Positions 46,673 to 54,160 of a stretch of 64,000 nt of DNA are shown here, in pieces. Under the pieces are notes generated by a model, which had not been told where the DNA came from, did not search any database, and saw only the letters and a list, made by a program, of their open reading frames with translations. Location: the NCBI GenBank assembly GCA_013032095.1, contig WQBJ01000017.1:1-64000 (forward strand). The letters run 5' to 3'. Origin of the DNA: Ruegeria atlantica. GTDB lineage: Bacteria > Pseudomonadota > Alphaproteobacteria > Rhodobacterales > Rhodobacteraceae. The translations under genes were made by a program, and so were the position numbers. The stretch's first letter is position 1; every line of letters starts with the position of its first letter.

Positions 46673-49096
46673 ATGATTTCAGACGCGCAAAAAACCTCGT
46701 TGAAACTTGGTTCAGAAATGGCTGAAAGCGCGGCCGAATTTCAGGATCGCACGGCGGATATCGTGACTCGAGCGCTGGACCGATCGGGTATCCAGTGGAA
46801 CCTGTTAGCACAATCGGCCAAACTGCAATCCGCTAAGATTGTTGAAACCCATGCTGAGCGGTCGCGTCAATTGATGGAAGGCTTTGCCGACGCGTCGCAA
46901 CGCATTGCAACTTCGCAGTCCTTAGTGGTCGATTGGGCTGCGTATCTGAAAGATGCTACCCAGCGAGTGGTGTTGACGATGGATGCGCTGCGCGAGCGAG
47001 GTGACGTGTTTCTGGAGCATGAGGCCGAGGGATGCCCGCCGGTTCTGATCTATGAATATGAGGTCATAGTCGACGGTAAGGACCTGAAGCGCCCCTGCAA
47101 TTATCAGCTGTTACGTATTCTGCCACCCGAGGGCGTGTCAGTCGACGACACCCGTCGTCCCTATATCATCATTGACCCGCGCGCGGGCCATGGTGGCGGC
47201 ATCGGTGGGTTCAAACAAGACAGTCAAGTTGGCGTTGCCTTGTCCAAGGGGCACCCGGTCTATTTTGTCAGCTTCGGGCGCGATCCGGTGCCGGGCCAGA
47301 CGCTTGCCGATGTCATGCATGCCGAGGCCGGGTTCGTCCGCACCGTGCGGGCGCGTCATCCCGATAGCCCCCAGCCGGTCGTGACCGGCAATTGTCAGGG
47401 CGGATGGGCGACCCTGCTGATGGCCGCCTGCAACCCGGACCTGACCGGGCCACTGATCCTGAACGGAGCCCCTATTGCGCCGTGGTCGGGCGAAGTGGGT
47501 GAGAACCCCATGAGGTATAACGCAGGTGTGCTGGGCGGAACCTGGCAACCGATGTTCTGGTCGGACGTCGGCGCGGGTAAGTTCGACGGCGCAAACCTGG
47601 TTATGAATTTCGAGCAACTGAACCCCAGCCGAAACTATTTTGGCAAGTATTTCGACCTCTACCGCGATCCTGTCGCAGGGCGTAAACGGTTCATCGATTT
47701 CGAGCGCTGGTGGGGTGGTTACTTCCTGCTGAATGAGGCCGAGATTCACTGGATTGTAGAGCAGTTGTTCGTCGGCAACCGTCTGGTCAAGAATACTGCG
47801 CAACTGGAACCCGGCGTCCCGATCGATATCAAGGCCGTCAAAGGCCCGATCTTTGTCTTTGCCAGCCAGGGCGACAATATAACTCCGCCACAGCAGGCCC
47901 TGAACTGGATTGCCGCGACCTATGCGGATGAAGAGGAAATTCGCCTGCGCGGTCAGCGGATCATCTACATGCTGCATGATGAAGTTGGCCACTTGGGCAT
48001 CTTCGTTTCGTCCAAAGTGGCGCGCAAAGAGCATACCGAGCTGGCCTCAACCCTTGAGACGGTCGAGGCGATGGCGCCGGGGCTCTACGAGATGGTGATC
48101 GAAAACATCGAAGGCGAAGGGCAGGACAAAAAGTTCGAAGTCCGGTTCTATGACCGAACGTTGGAGGACGTGGCCGAGCTGGATGACGGCCAGCAGGACG
48201 AGGCCAGTTTTGCCGCTGTGGCGCATATGTCCGAGGTACAGGCAAATGCTTATGAAACCTTTGGGCGTCCATTCGTGCGTTCAGTCTCGACGCCATTGAG
48301 CGCAAAGGCCTTGCGCGATCTGCATCCACTACGTGTTCAGCGCGCAGCAATGTCGTCGTCCAATCCGGCGATGAAAGGAGTCGAACAACTGGCTCAGTCG
48401 GTTCGTGAACAGCGCACACCCACCGACCCGGGCAACCCGTTTCTTGCGCTTGAGAAACTGACCGCCGACTGGATCGAGCAGATGATGGACTTTCATCGTG
48501 ACCTGCGCGACGCGTGGTATGAAGGGATGTTCTTTTCGCTCTGGGGAGGTCCACTTGCTGCATGGTTCGGCAAGAAAAACGCGGCACCACGGACATTGCC
48601 CGATCCCGAAACCCTGAAAGCCTTGCCCGAGGTTGAGGCAGCTTTGGCGCATATGAAACAGGGTGGGCTGGCCGAAGCTGTGATCCGGCTGCTGATCTTG
48701 CTGGCCTCGAGCAACCAAAGCTTCCGGGCCGAAATCCTGCACCGCTGGGCGCATGTGTTCAAAAATGAGGCACCGTTCAAGGAAATGACCGTCGAACAGC
48801 GCCAGCGCATGTTGCGGGAACAGACGGTCATCGTCACCTTTGACGAACAGGGCGCGATTGGCTCACTGCCTGATCTGTTGCCATCGGCCGCGGAAAGGAA
48901 ACAGGCGGTCGATCTGATCAAACGCATTCTGGGTGATATACCAAACCCCACACCCGAGCTTGTCGAGATGGCCCAGGCGCTGTACGAAACCCTCGAACTT
49001 GCTGAGATAAAACAGGAATCGGATGCCCCGGCCAAGCCCGCGCCCAAGCCGCGGGCCCGCAAAACGACCGTTGCCAAGAAGGCCGAACCACAATGA
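46673..49096 (+). CDS. DUF3141 protein, PHA-synthase-like alpha/beta hydrolase with Cys nucleophile
   Basis: The 807-residue protein has a central alpha/beta hydrolase domain (about 115-450). The nucleophile elbow reads TGNCQGGW with Cys241; the G-x-C-x-G-G form is that of polyhydroxyalkanoate synthases (PhaC), not of ordinary Ser esterases. A later histidine in HDEVGHLGIF near residue 440 and Asp in GDNITPPQ complete a likely triad. The N-terminal part (1-110) and the long C-terminal helical part (about 500-780) are specific to DUF3141, and the end is Lys/Ala/Pro rich (PAKPAPKPRARK), like a histone- or granule-binding tail. GAGAGG lies before the ATG. It is co-transcribed with acyl-CoA/acyl-phosphate genes. 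A polymer- or acyl-transfer role is inferred. Confidence 0.8.
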   Translation: MISDAQKTSLKLGSEMAESAAEFQDRTADIVTRALDRSGIQWNLLAQSAKLQSAKIVETHAERSRQLMEGFADASQRIATSQSLVVDWAAYLKDATQRVVLTMDALRERGDVFLEHEAEGCPPVLIYEYEVIVDGKDLKRPCNYQLLRILPPEGVSVDDTRRPYIIIDPRAGHGGGIGGFKQDSQVGVALSKGHPVYFVSFGRDPVPGQTLADVMHAEAGFVRTVRARHPDSPQPVVTGNCQGGWATLLMAACNPDLTGPLILNGAPIAPWSGEVGENPMRYNAGVLGGTWQPMFWSDVGAGKFDGANLVMNFEQLNPSRNYFGKYFDLYRDPVAGRKRFIDFERWWGGYFLLNEAEIHWIVEQLFVGNRLVKNTAQLEPGVPIDIKAVKGPIFVFASQGDNITPPQQALNWIAATYADEEEIRLRGQRIIYMLHDEVGHLGIFVSSKVARKEHTELASTLETVEAMAPGLYEMVIENIEGEGQDKKFEVRFYDRTLEDVAELDDGQQDEASFAAVAHMSEVQANAYETFGRPFVRSVSTPLSAKALRDLHPLRVQRAAMSSSNPAMKGVEQLAQSVREQRTPTDPGNPFLALEKLTADWIEQMMDFHRDLRDAWYEGMFFSLWGGPLAAWFGKKNAAPRTLPDPETLKALPEVEAALAHMKQGGLAEAVIRLLILLASSNQSFRAEILHRWAHVFKNEAPFKEMTVEQRQRMLREQTVIVTFDEQGAIGSLPDLLPSAAERKQAVDLIKRILGDIPNPTPELVEMAQALYETLELAEIKQESDAPAKPAPKPRARKTTVAKKAEPQ

Positions 49097-50487
49097 AGAT
49101 ACAGGAAAACCGCACCTACGAGCAGATCGAGGTCAGGGACGAGGCGCAGGTGACGCGCCTGTGCACTGTCGATGACCTCTATGCTTTTGCCTCAGCCTCA
49201 GGTGACCACAACCCATTGCATCTGGCTGCCTATGACGGCGATGGGGACGGGCACCCCGAGGCCGTGGCACCGGCCCTGTGGCCCGCCGGTCTGATTGCGG
49301 CTGTTCTGGGCAATATCCTTCCAGGTGCTGGCACCCAGACCCGTTGGGCGAACCTGTCTTTCCATATTCCCGTTTTGGCAGGGGACGAGGTCACCGCCTT
49401 TGTGACTGTGATTGAAAAGCGGGAGGATGGCGATTTACTGTGTGCCACCGAAGTGCGCCGCGTAGGTGACAACGCGCTAATCCTCAGCGGTGAAGTGCAG
49501 GTGACACCTCCGGCTAAGCACCTGACCTTCGACTCGGTCGAAGTGCCTGGTCTGATCGTCCAGCGTCACCGCCATTTCGACGCGTTGATCGCAAAGGCTG
49601 AGCCTCTGGACCCGATGCCCACTGCCGTGGTTGCGCCGGAAGAGCCGAACTCTCTGGGTGGTGCATTGCTTGCGCGCGCCAAGAACATCATCACACCGAT
49701 CCTGTTGGGTGACCCTGAAAAAATCGCAGCAGCTGCCGCCGAACTTGAGGCCGACATTTCGGGGATCGAGATCATAGACGTGCCTAGTCATGAAATGGCC
49801 GCTCACCGCGCGGTGGATTTGGTCGTTGAAGGCAAAGCGCAGAGTCTGATGAAGGGGCATCTGCACACCGATGCTCTGCTGCATGCGGTACTGCGCCGCG
49901 ACAAGGGCCTGCGGACAGGGCGGCGTCTGTCGCATGTGTTTGTGATGGACGTTCCCGGTTTTTCGCGGCCCATTATGGTGACGGATGCGGCCGTGAACAT
50001 CGCCCCGGATCTTGAGACCAAGGCTGATATTGTGCAGAACGCCATCCATCTGGCGCAGTCCATCGGGATCGAAACGCCGAAGGTCGGTGTCTTGTCGGCG
50101 GTCGAGACGATCAATCCGCATATGCCTTCGTCTGTGGATGCGGCGTTGCTGTCAAAGATGGCCGAGCGCGGCCAGATCACCGGTGGTCTGGTAGACGGTC
50201 CCCTGGCGATGGACAATGCGGTAGATCTGAATGCGGCGCGCACCAAGGGCATCACGTCAAAGGTGGCCGGCTCGGCGGATATTCTGGTGGCTCCCAATAT
50301 TGAGGCGGGGAATATGGTAGCAAAGCAGCTTACCTATATTTCGCATGCAGAGGCGGCGGGGATCGTGGTCGGTGCGGCTGCGCCAATCATTTTGACGTCG
50401 CGGGCGGATGACGATGCCTCGCGTCTGGCCTCATGCGCGGTGGCGGCTCTGCACGCTCATGCGAACAAAGGTAAAATTCATGGCTGA
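49093..50487 (+). CDS. MaoC hydratase / phosphate acyltransferase fusion
   Basis: The 464-residue protein joins an N-terminal hot-dog MaoC-type hydratase domain (about 15-150), with catalytic Asp38 and His43 in SGDHNPLH, to a C-terminal phosphate acetyl/butyryltransferase domain (about 165-460: LLARAKNIITPILLGDPEKI, then HLHTDALLHAVLRRDKGLRTG and NIAPDLETKADIVQNAI). It could hydrate an enoyl-CoA and convert an acyl-CoA plus phosphate to acyl phosphate. It overlaps the DUF3141 gene by 4 nt and the kinase gene by 8 nt. Acyl phosphate made here is the natural substrate of the following kinase, giving ATP. The fusion itself is known in alphaproteobacteria; chain-length preference is not evident. 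Confidence 0.88.
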   Translation: MKIQENRTYEQIEVRDEAQVTRLCTVDDLYAFASASGDHNPLHLAAYDGDGDGHPEAVAPALWPAGLIAAVLGNILPGAGTQTRWANLSFHIPVLAGDEVTAFVTVIEKREDGDLLCATEVRRVGDNALILSGEVQVTPPAKHLTFDSVEVPGLIVQRHRHFDALIAKAEPLDPMPTAVVAPEEPNSLGGALLARAKNIITPILLGDPEKIAAAAAELEADISGIEIIDVPSHEMAAHRAVDLVVEGKAQSLMKGHLHTDALLHAVLRRDKGLRTGRRLSHVFVMDVPGFSRPIMVTDAAVNIAPDLETKADIVQNAIHLAQSIGIETPKVGVLSAVETINPHMPSSVDAALLSKMAERGQITGGLVDGPLAMDNAVDLNAARTKGITSKVAGSADILVAPNIEAGNMVAKQLTYISHAEAAGIVVGAAAPIILTSRADDDASRLASCAVAALHAHANKGKIHG

Positions 50488-51652
50488 CCATGTTCTGGCG
50501 CTGAACGCCGGGTCTTCTTCGTTGAAATTCGGGCTGTACGAACTGGTCGAGAACAATCGCCCCAGCATGCGCTGGCATGGCCAGATCGAACGTCTGGGGG
50601 ACGCACCCCGTCTGCTTGCGGAGTCCGCCGGGGGGCGTTCGGTCGACCAACCCCTGACCAACACCCATGGCCATGATGAAGCGATCCATGCCTTTTTAGA
50701 TATGGCGCGCGAGTATTTGCCGGATATCAGCATCCGTGCCATCGGTCACCGGGTTGTGCATGGTGGGACGATCTATTCGGAACCAGTGCAGATCGACAAC
50801 ACGGTTCTGGATACACTGGCAGGGTTCATCCCTTTTGCGCCGCTACACCAACCGTATAGTCTTGCCGGGATACGGGCGGCCAGTGACGCTTTTCCGGATA
50901 CGGTTCAGGTGGCTTGTTTTGACACTGCGTTTCACCGAACCCACCCTTGGGTCAACGATACCTTCGCTCTGCCGCAGGACTACTACGACAAGGGCGTGCG
51001 CCGTTACGGTTTCCACGGTCTGAGCTACAATTACATCACGCAGAAACTCAAGGAAATCGCCCCGAGCCTCTACGATGGTCGCGTAGTCATCGCTCACCTG
51101 GGGAATGGTGCCTCCATGTGCGCGGTGTCGGGCGGTAGGGCCGTTGCCTCGACAATGGGGTTTTCGGCGCTGGATGGCTTGCCAATGGGCACACGAAGCG
51201 GTCAGCTGGATCCGGGCGTTGTCCTATACATGATGCAGCAAGAGGGCATGAGCGCAGACGAGATCGCAGACATGCTCTATCGCAAATCCGGTCTGCTGGG
51301 TCTGTCTGGCATGTCATCCGACATGCGCACTCTTTTGGCTGCTGACACCCCCGAGGCGCGCAGGGCGATCGATTACTATGTTTTTCGTATTCGCCGAGAG
51401 CTTGGGGCCATGTCCGCCGCGCTGGAAGGGTTGGATGCACTGGTGTTCACTGGCGGGATCGGTGAAAACGCGGTCCAGATCCGCCAGCGGGTCTGCGAAG
51501 GGATGCGCTGGATCGGGATCGAGATGGACCCCAACCGAAATGCGGACAACGGTACAGTTCTTTCGACAGATTTCAGTCGAGTGCGCATCTTGGCAGTCCC
51601 GACGAACGAAGAAATGGTGATTGCCCGTGCGGCGGCGCGGTTGGTGCAATAA
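50480..51652 (+). CDS. ackA: Acetate/propionate kinase family
   Basis: The 390-residue ASKHA-fold kinase converts acyl phosphate and ADP to carboxylate and ATP, or the reverse. The phosphate-binding VLALNAGSSSLKFGLYEL opens the protein; GHRVVHGG, ACFDTAFH, RRYGFHGLSYNYI, HLGNGASMCAV and TGGIGENAVQIR are all standard acetate kinase motifs. ATG at 50480 is used, overlapping the upstream gene by 8 nt. Its pairing with a phosphotransacylase is normal; the presence of FabI-like and PhaC-like genes in the same unit is not. It could accept butyrate or hydroxybutyrate as well as acetate. Confidence 0.92.
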   Translation: MADHVLALNAGSSSLKFGLYELVENNRPSMRWHGQIERLGDAPRLLAESAGGRSVDQPLTNTHGHDEAIHAFLDMAREYLPDISIRAIGHRVVHGGTIYSEPVQIDNTVLDTLAGFIPFAPLHQPYSLAGIRAASDAFPDTVQVACFDTAFHRTHPWVNDTFALPQDYYDKGVRRYGFHGLSYNYITQKLKEIAPSLYDGRVVIAHLGNGASMCAVSGGRAVASTMGFSALDGLPMGTRSGQLDPGVVLYMMQQEGMSADEIADMLYRKSGLLGLSGMSSDMRTLLAADTPEARRAIDYYVFRIRRELGAMSAALEGLDALVFTGGIGENAVQIRQRVCEGMRWIGIEMDPNRNADNGTVLSTDFSRVRILAVPTNEEMVIARAAARLVQ

Positions 51653-51655
51653 ATA

Positions 51656-52129
51656 TTATTGTTCGGGCCTGTTTTTCCGGCGCTTGGCATATTTGATCAG
51701 CACACCCAGAATGGCGCTGATGATATCTGGAGACAGCGCACCCAGCGGGTCGCGCCGGATGCCGGTTACAGTATTTCGGGCTTCGGTCAGGGTGTCTTTG
51801 ACCTCAGTTTCGATATCCTGCAGCGCCATATCTCGCAACTCAACCGCCGCCGTCGTGTCGACCTGTGCGTTCTGCGTGTTGGCCAGCAGCGCCAAGATCA
51901 CGGCCAGCAGCAGATTGGCGCCGGCCATGATCAAGGCGGCCAGCGGTTTGGACAGAGACGCAGACAACCAGAAGAATCCGGCCACATTCAGCATGATGAC
52001 GGCCAGTCCAACCGCCAGCCCCGCGGCCGCGTAGAACCCGGTGCGCCGGGCGGCAACGGCGACATGCCGTTGCGCGATCAATCTTTCGGCGCGAAGAACA
52101 ATCGAAATGTTGCGAGAAATTCGGCTCAT
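51656..52129 (-). CDS. Phage-holin-superfamily-like small membrane protein
   Basis: The 157-residue protein (ATG at 52129, GGAG 8 nt upstream) has two adjacent hydrophobic helices near residues 35-85 (GFYAAAGLAVGLAVIMLNVAGFFWL and ALIMAGANLLLAVILALLA) and a charged amphipathic C terminus (DIETEVKDTLTEARNTVTGIRRD). This layout matches the Phage_holin_3_6/YqjE-like group of stress-linked inner-membrane proteins rather than a prophage gene, since no phage genes are nearby. It is co-directional with a DUF883-type gene 10 nt upstream, the usual YqjD-YqjE pairing. It converges on ackA with a 3-nt gap. Confidence 0.75.
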   Translation of the reverse strand: MSRISRNISIVLRAERLIAQRHVAVAARRTGFYAAAGLAVGLAVIMLNVAGFFWLSASLSKPLAALIMAGANLLLAVILALLANTQNAQVDTTAAVELRDMALQDIETEVKDTLTEARNTVTGIRRDPLGALSPDIISAILGVLIKYAKRRKNRPEQ

Positions 52130-52139
52130 GATCAGGCTC

Positions 52140-52397
52140 CTACCGAGACCGGCCCAGCAGGTAGCCAAGCGTGAAAATACCAAGTGCAAACAGGATCGGC
52201 CTTTTGTGCGGCAGGTCCTCTAATTCGGTTAAAGCTTCTTCCAACTGACCGGTCCAGCCGTCGATATTCTCAGCGATCCTGTCGGCCACTGTGTCATGCT
52301 GCTCCGACGCAGAAGCCTTTTCATTCGCTTCAGTTTGTTCAGCCAATTGTCGACGCAAATTGGCGACCTCGGCTTCAAGCTCGGCTTTCGTGACCAT
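52140..52397 (-). CDS. DUF883/ElaB-YqjD family protein
   Basis: The 85-residue protein (ATG at 52397, GAGGA 8 nt upstream) begins with a charged coiled-coil-like helix (KAELEAEVANLRRQLAEQTE) and ends with one membrane helix and a basic tail (ILFALGIFTLGYLLGRSR). ElaB/YqjD proteins are tail-anchored, bind ribosomes in E. coli and appear in stationary phase. Placement directly before the holin-like gene fits the yqjD-yqjE pair. Role in this organism is inferred. Confidence 0.75.
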   Translation of the reverse strand: MVTKAELEAEVANLRRQLAEQTEANEKASASEQHDTVADRIAENIDGWTGQLEEALTELEDLPHKRPILFALGIFTLGYLLGRSR

Positions 52398-52507
52398 TGG
52401 ATCGGTCCTCTTGCAGTTGGTGCGCGGGTTGAGGTCAGTAACCTCGACCCCGGCTTCGAGGACCATGTTAATTCGCTTTTCCGGTTTTGGAAAAGGGACT
52501 TATCAAT

Positions 52508-53179
52508 TTAGGCGTAGTAATCTGCGACCAGTAGGAAATCCGGTTCGGCGTCCTCCTCGATCGTGGCAAACCGCGGGATCGGGTCTTCGAACACGTTATC
52601 GGTGCGGTCGTCATTGACGGTCGAAACCTCGCCAATCAGACAATCACCCTTTTCTGCCCAGAACGCATGCCAGATGGCGGGCATCAGAGTGACGCTTTCC
52701 CCCGGTTTCAAGCGCAGCAACTCACCGGGTTTGATCGTCACCGGACAGCCGTCGCTGGGCACGACAACGGGGTTGTCACGGTCGATGCCGCCTTTGGCGT
52801 CCGAGGCATAGATCTCCATCACCAGATCGCCGCCGCCCCGGTTGATGATGTCCTCGGCCTTGACGATATGACGGTGCATTGGCGACAGCTGCTTGTCGCG
52901 CGAGACCAGTAGTTTTTCGGCATATAGCATCCCACGACCACTGTTCAGATCCCCGACATCGCCGTTGCGCAGAGTGAAAAGGAACAGGCCCAGCTCGTCG
53001 AACCGCCCCTGTCCGTAGTCGGTGATGTCCCAACCAAGCCCGCGCTCGCGAATGCCCGCTGCCTGATCACTGCGCATCTGGTCGGGCGACCAGTTGGCAA
53101 AAGGCGGCAGGACGGCGCCGAAAGAACGGATGAAGGCTTCCGCCTCGGTTTTGATGGCGTTGATATCAGAACGTTTCAA
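52508..53179 (-). CDS. D-lyxose/D-mannose isomerase (cupin type)
   Basis: The 223-residue cupin protein matches the D-lyxose isomerase family, which interconverts D-lyxose with D-xylulose and D-mannose with D-fructose using a divalent metal. Metal ligands are visible in KQLSPMHRHIVKAEDIINRGGG near residues 95-115 (two His and a Glu) and IWHAFWAE near residue 168. ITDYGQGRFDELGLFLFTLRNG is a family block near residue 52. It follows the PfkB kinase gene on the same strand with a 15-nt gap. Making fructose from mannose and then phosphorylating it would be a coherent pair. Substrate choice is inferred from the family. Confidence 0.85.
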   Translation of the reverse strand: MKRSDINAIKTEAEAFIRSFGAVLPPFANWSPDQMRSDQAAGIRERGLGWDITDYGQGRFDELGLFLFTLRNGDVGDLNSGRGMLYAEKLLVSRDKQLSPMHRHIVKAEDIINRGGGDLVMEIYASDAKGGIDRDNPVVVPSDGCPVTIKPGELLRLKPGESVTLMPAIWHAFWAEKGDCLIGEVSTVNDDRTDNVFEDPIPRFATIEEDAEPDFLLVADYYA

Positions 53180-53194
53180 AGTGCCCCCTGTGGG

Positions 53195-54121
53195 TCAAAG
53201 CTCGTGCGCCCAGGGTGGATTGGCCCCGGCGCGGGATACTGTAATGGCGGCGACTCGGGCACCATTGGTGAGGGCCGCGCGCAGGCTTTCGGTGCTCAGG
53301 TCGCGCAGGCCGGATTTAGTCAGGTGACCGGCACGCTCGAGTTCCGCCAGAACACCGGCATTGAATGTGTCACCTGCGCCAACGGTGTCCACGACCTCGA
53401 CCCGCTGAACGGGAACTGAGGTTTCTGAACCATCCATTAGATAGCCTGACGCACCGTCCCCGCCGCGGGTTACGATGACTACGGCAGGTCCGGTTTGCAG
53501 CAGCAGAGGTACTTTCTCGGCGATGGTTTCCGGGCCTGGGACGATCCAGTCCAGATCCTCATCCGAGACCTTCACGATGTCGGCCTGTGCAATCATGCGG
53601 TTAAGGCGCGTGCGATAGCGGGTTTGATCCTTGATGAAATCCGGTCGGATATTCGGGTCGATCATCACGGCGCGGTCCGCCCGGTGCCGATCCAGCAACG
53701 CGGCATAGGCATCCGCACAGGGCTCACAAGCCAAGCTGATCCCGCCGAAATACAGCGCCGTCACGGCGGGCAACTGCCCCGGCATATCCTCGGGCATCAG
53801 CATCCTGCCCGCCGAGTTTTCGTCCATAAAACTGTAGGTGGCGTGCCCGTCCTTCAACTGTACAAACGCCAATGTCGTAGGGCGGTCCGAGCGGATAATA
53901 TGGCTGGTATCCACGTGACTGGTCTGCAGGGCGTCTTCAAGTTGCTCACCAAACATGTCCGAGGACAAACCCGCCAGCAGTCCGACCGGAGCCCCCAGTC
54001 GTCCAAGCGCAATGGCCGTGTTGAAGATGGCTCCGCCGGAATGGGGAACAAAGCCTTCACCGCCCGAAACCGTCGGGGCGGCGATCATGTCGATCAGGGC
54101 TTCACCGCAGCACAGGATCAT
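53195..54121 (-). CDS. PfkB-family carbohydrate kinase, likely fructokinase
   Basis: The 308-residue ribokinase-fold kinase shows the two PfkB signatures: GGAIFNTAIALGRLGAPVGLLAGL near residues 28-50, and DTVGAGDTFNAGVLAEL near 247-262 with the catalytic Asp in GAGD. The N terminus MILCCGEALIDMI binds the sugar. It phosphorylates a ketohexose or similar sugar with ATP in the cytoplasm; fructokinase is favoured because an isomerase that can make fructose follows directly. It lies 39 nt after the GH1-glucokinase fusion gene on the same strand. Confidence 0.88.
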   Translation of the reverse strand: MILCCGEALIDMIAAPTVSGGEGFVPHSGGAIFNTAIALGRLGAPVGLLAGLSSDMFGEQLEDALQTSHVDTSHIIRSDRPTTLAFVQLKDGHATYSFMDENSAGRMLMPEDMPGQLPAVTALYFGGISLACEPCADAYAALLDRHRADRAVMIDPNIRPDFIKDQTRYRTRLNRMIAQADIVKVSDEDLDWIVPGPETIAEKVPLLLQTGPAVVIVTRGGDGASGYLMDGSETSVPVQRVEVVDTVGAGDTFNAGVLAELERAGHLTKSGLRDLSTESLRAALTNGARVAAITVSRAGANPPWAHEL

Positions 54122-54160
54122 GCCGTGGTCCTTTCTTTTTCAAGGGATGAGGCGGTCAGT

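Noticed and set aside
51656..52129. Holin-like gene as a sign of a prophage
   Set aside because: No other phage genes are nearby and its partner is a DUF883 gene, the usual stress-protein pair.
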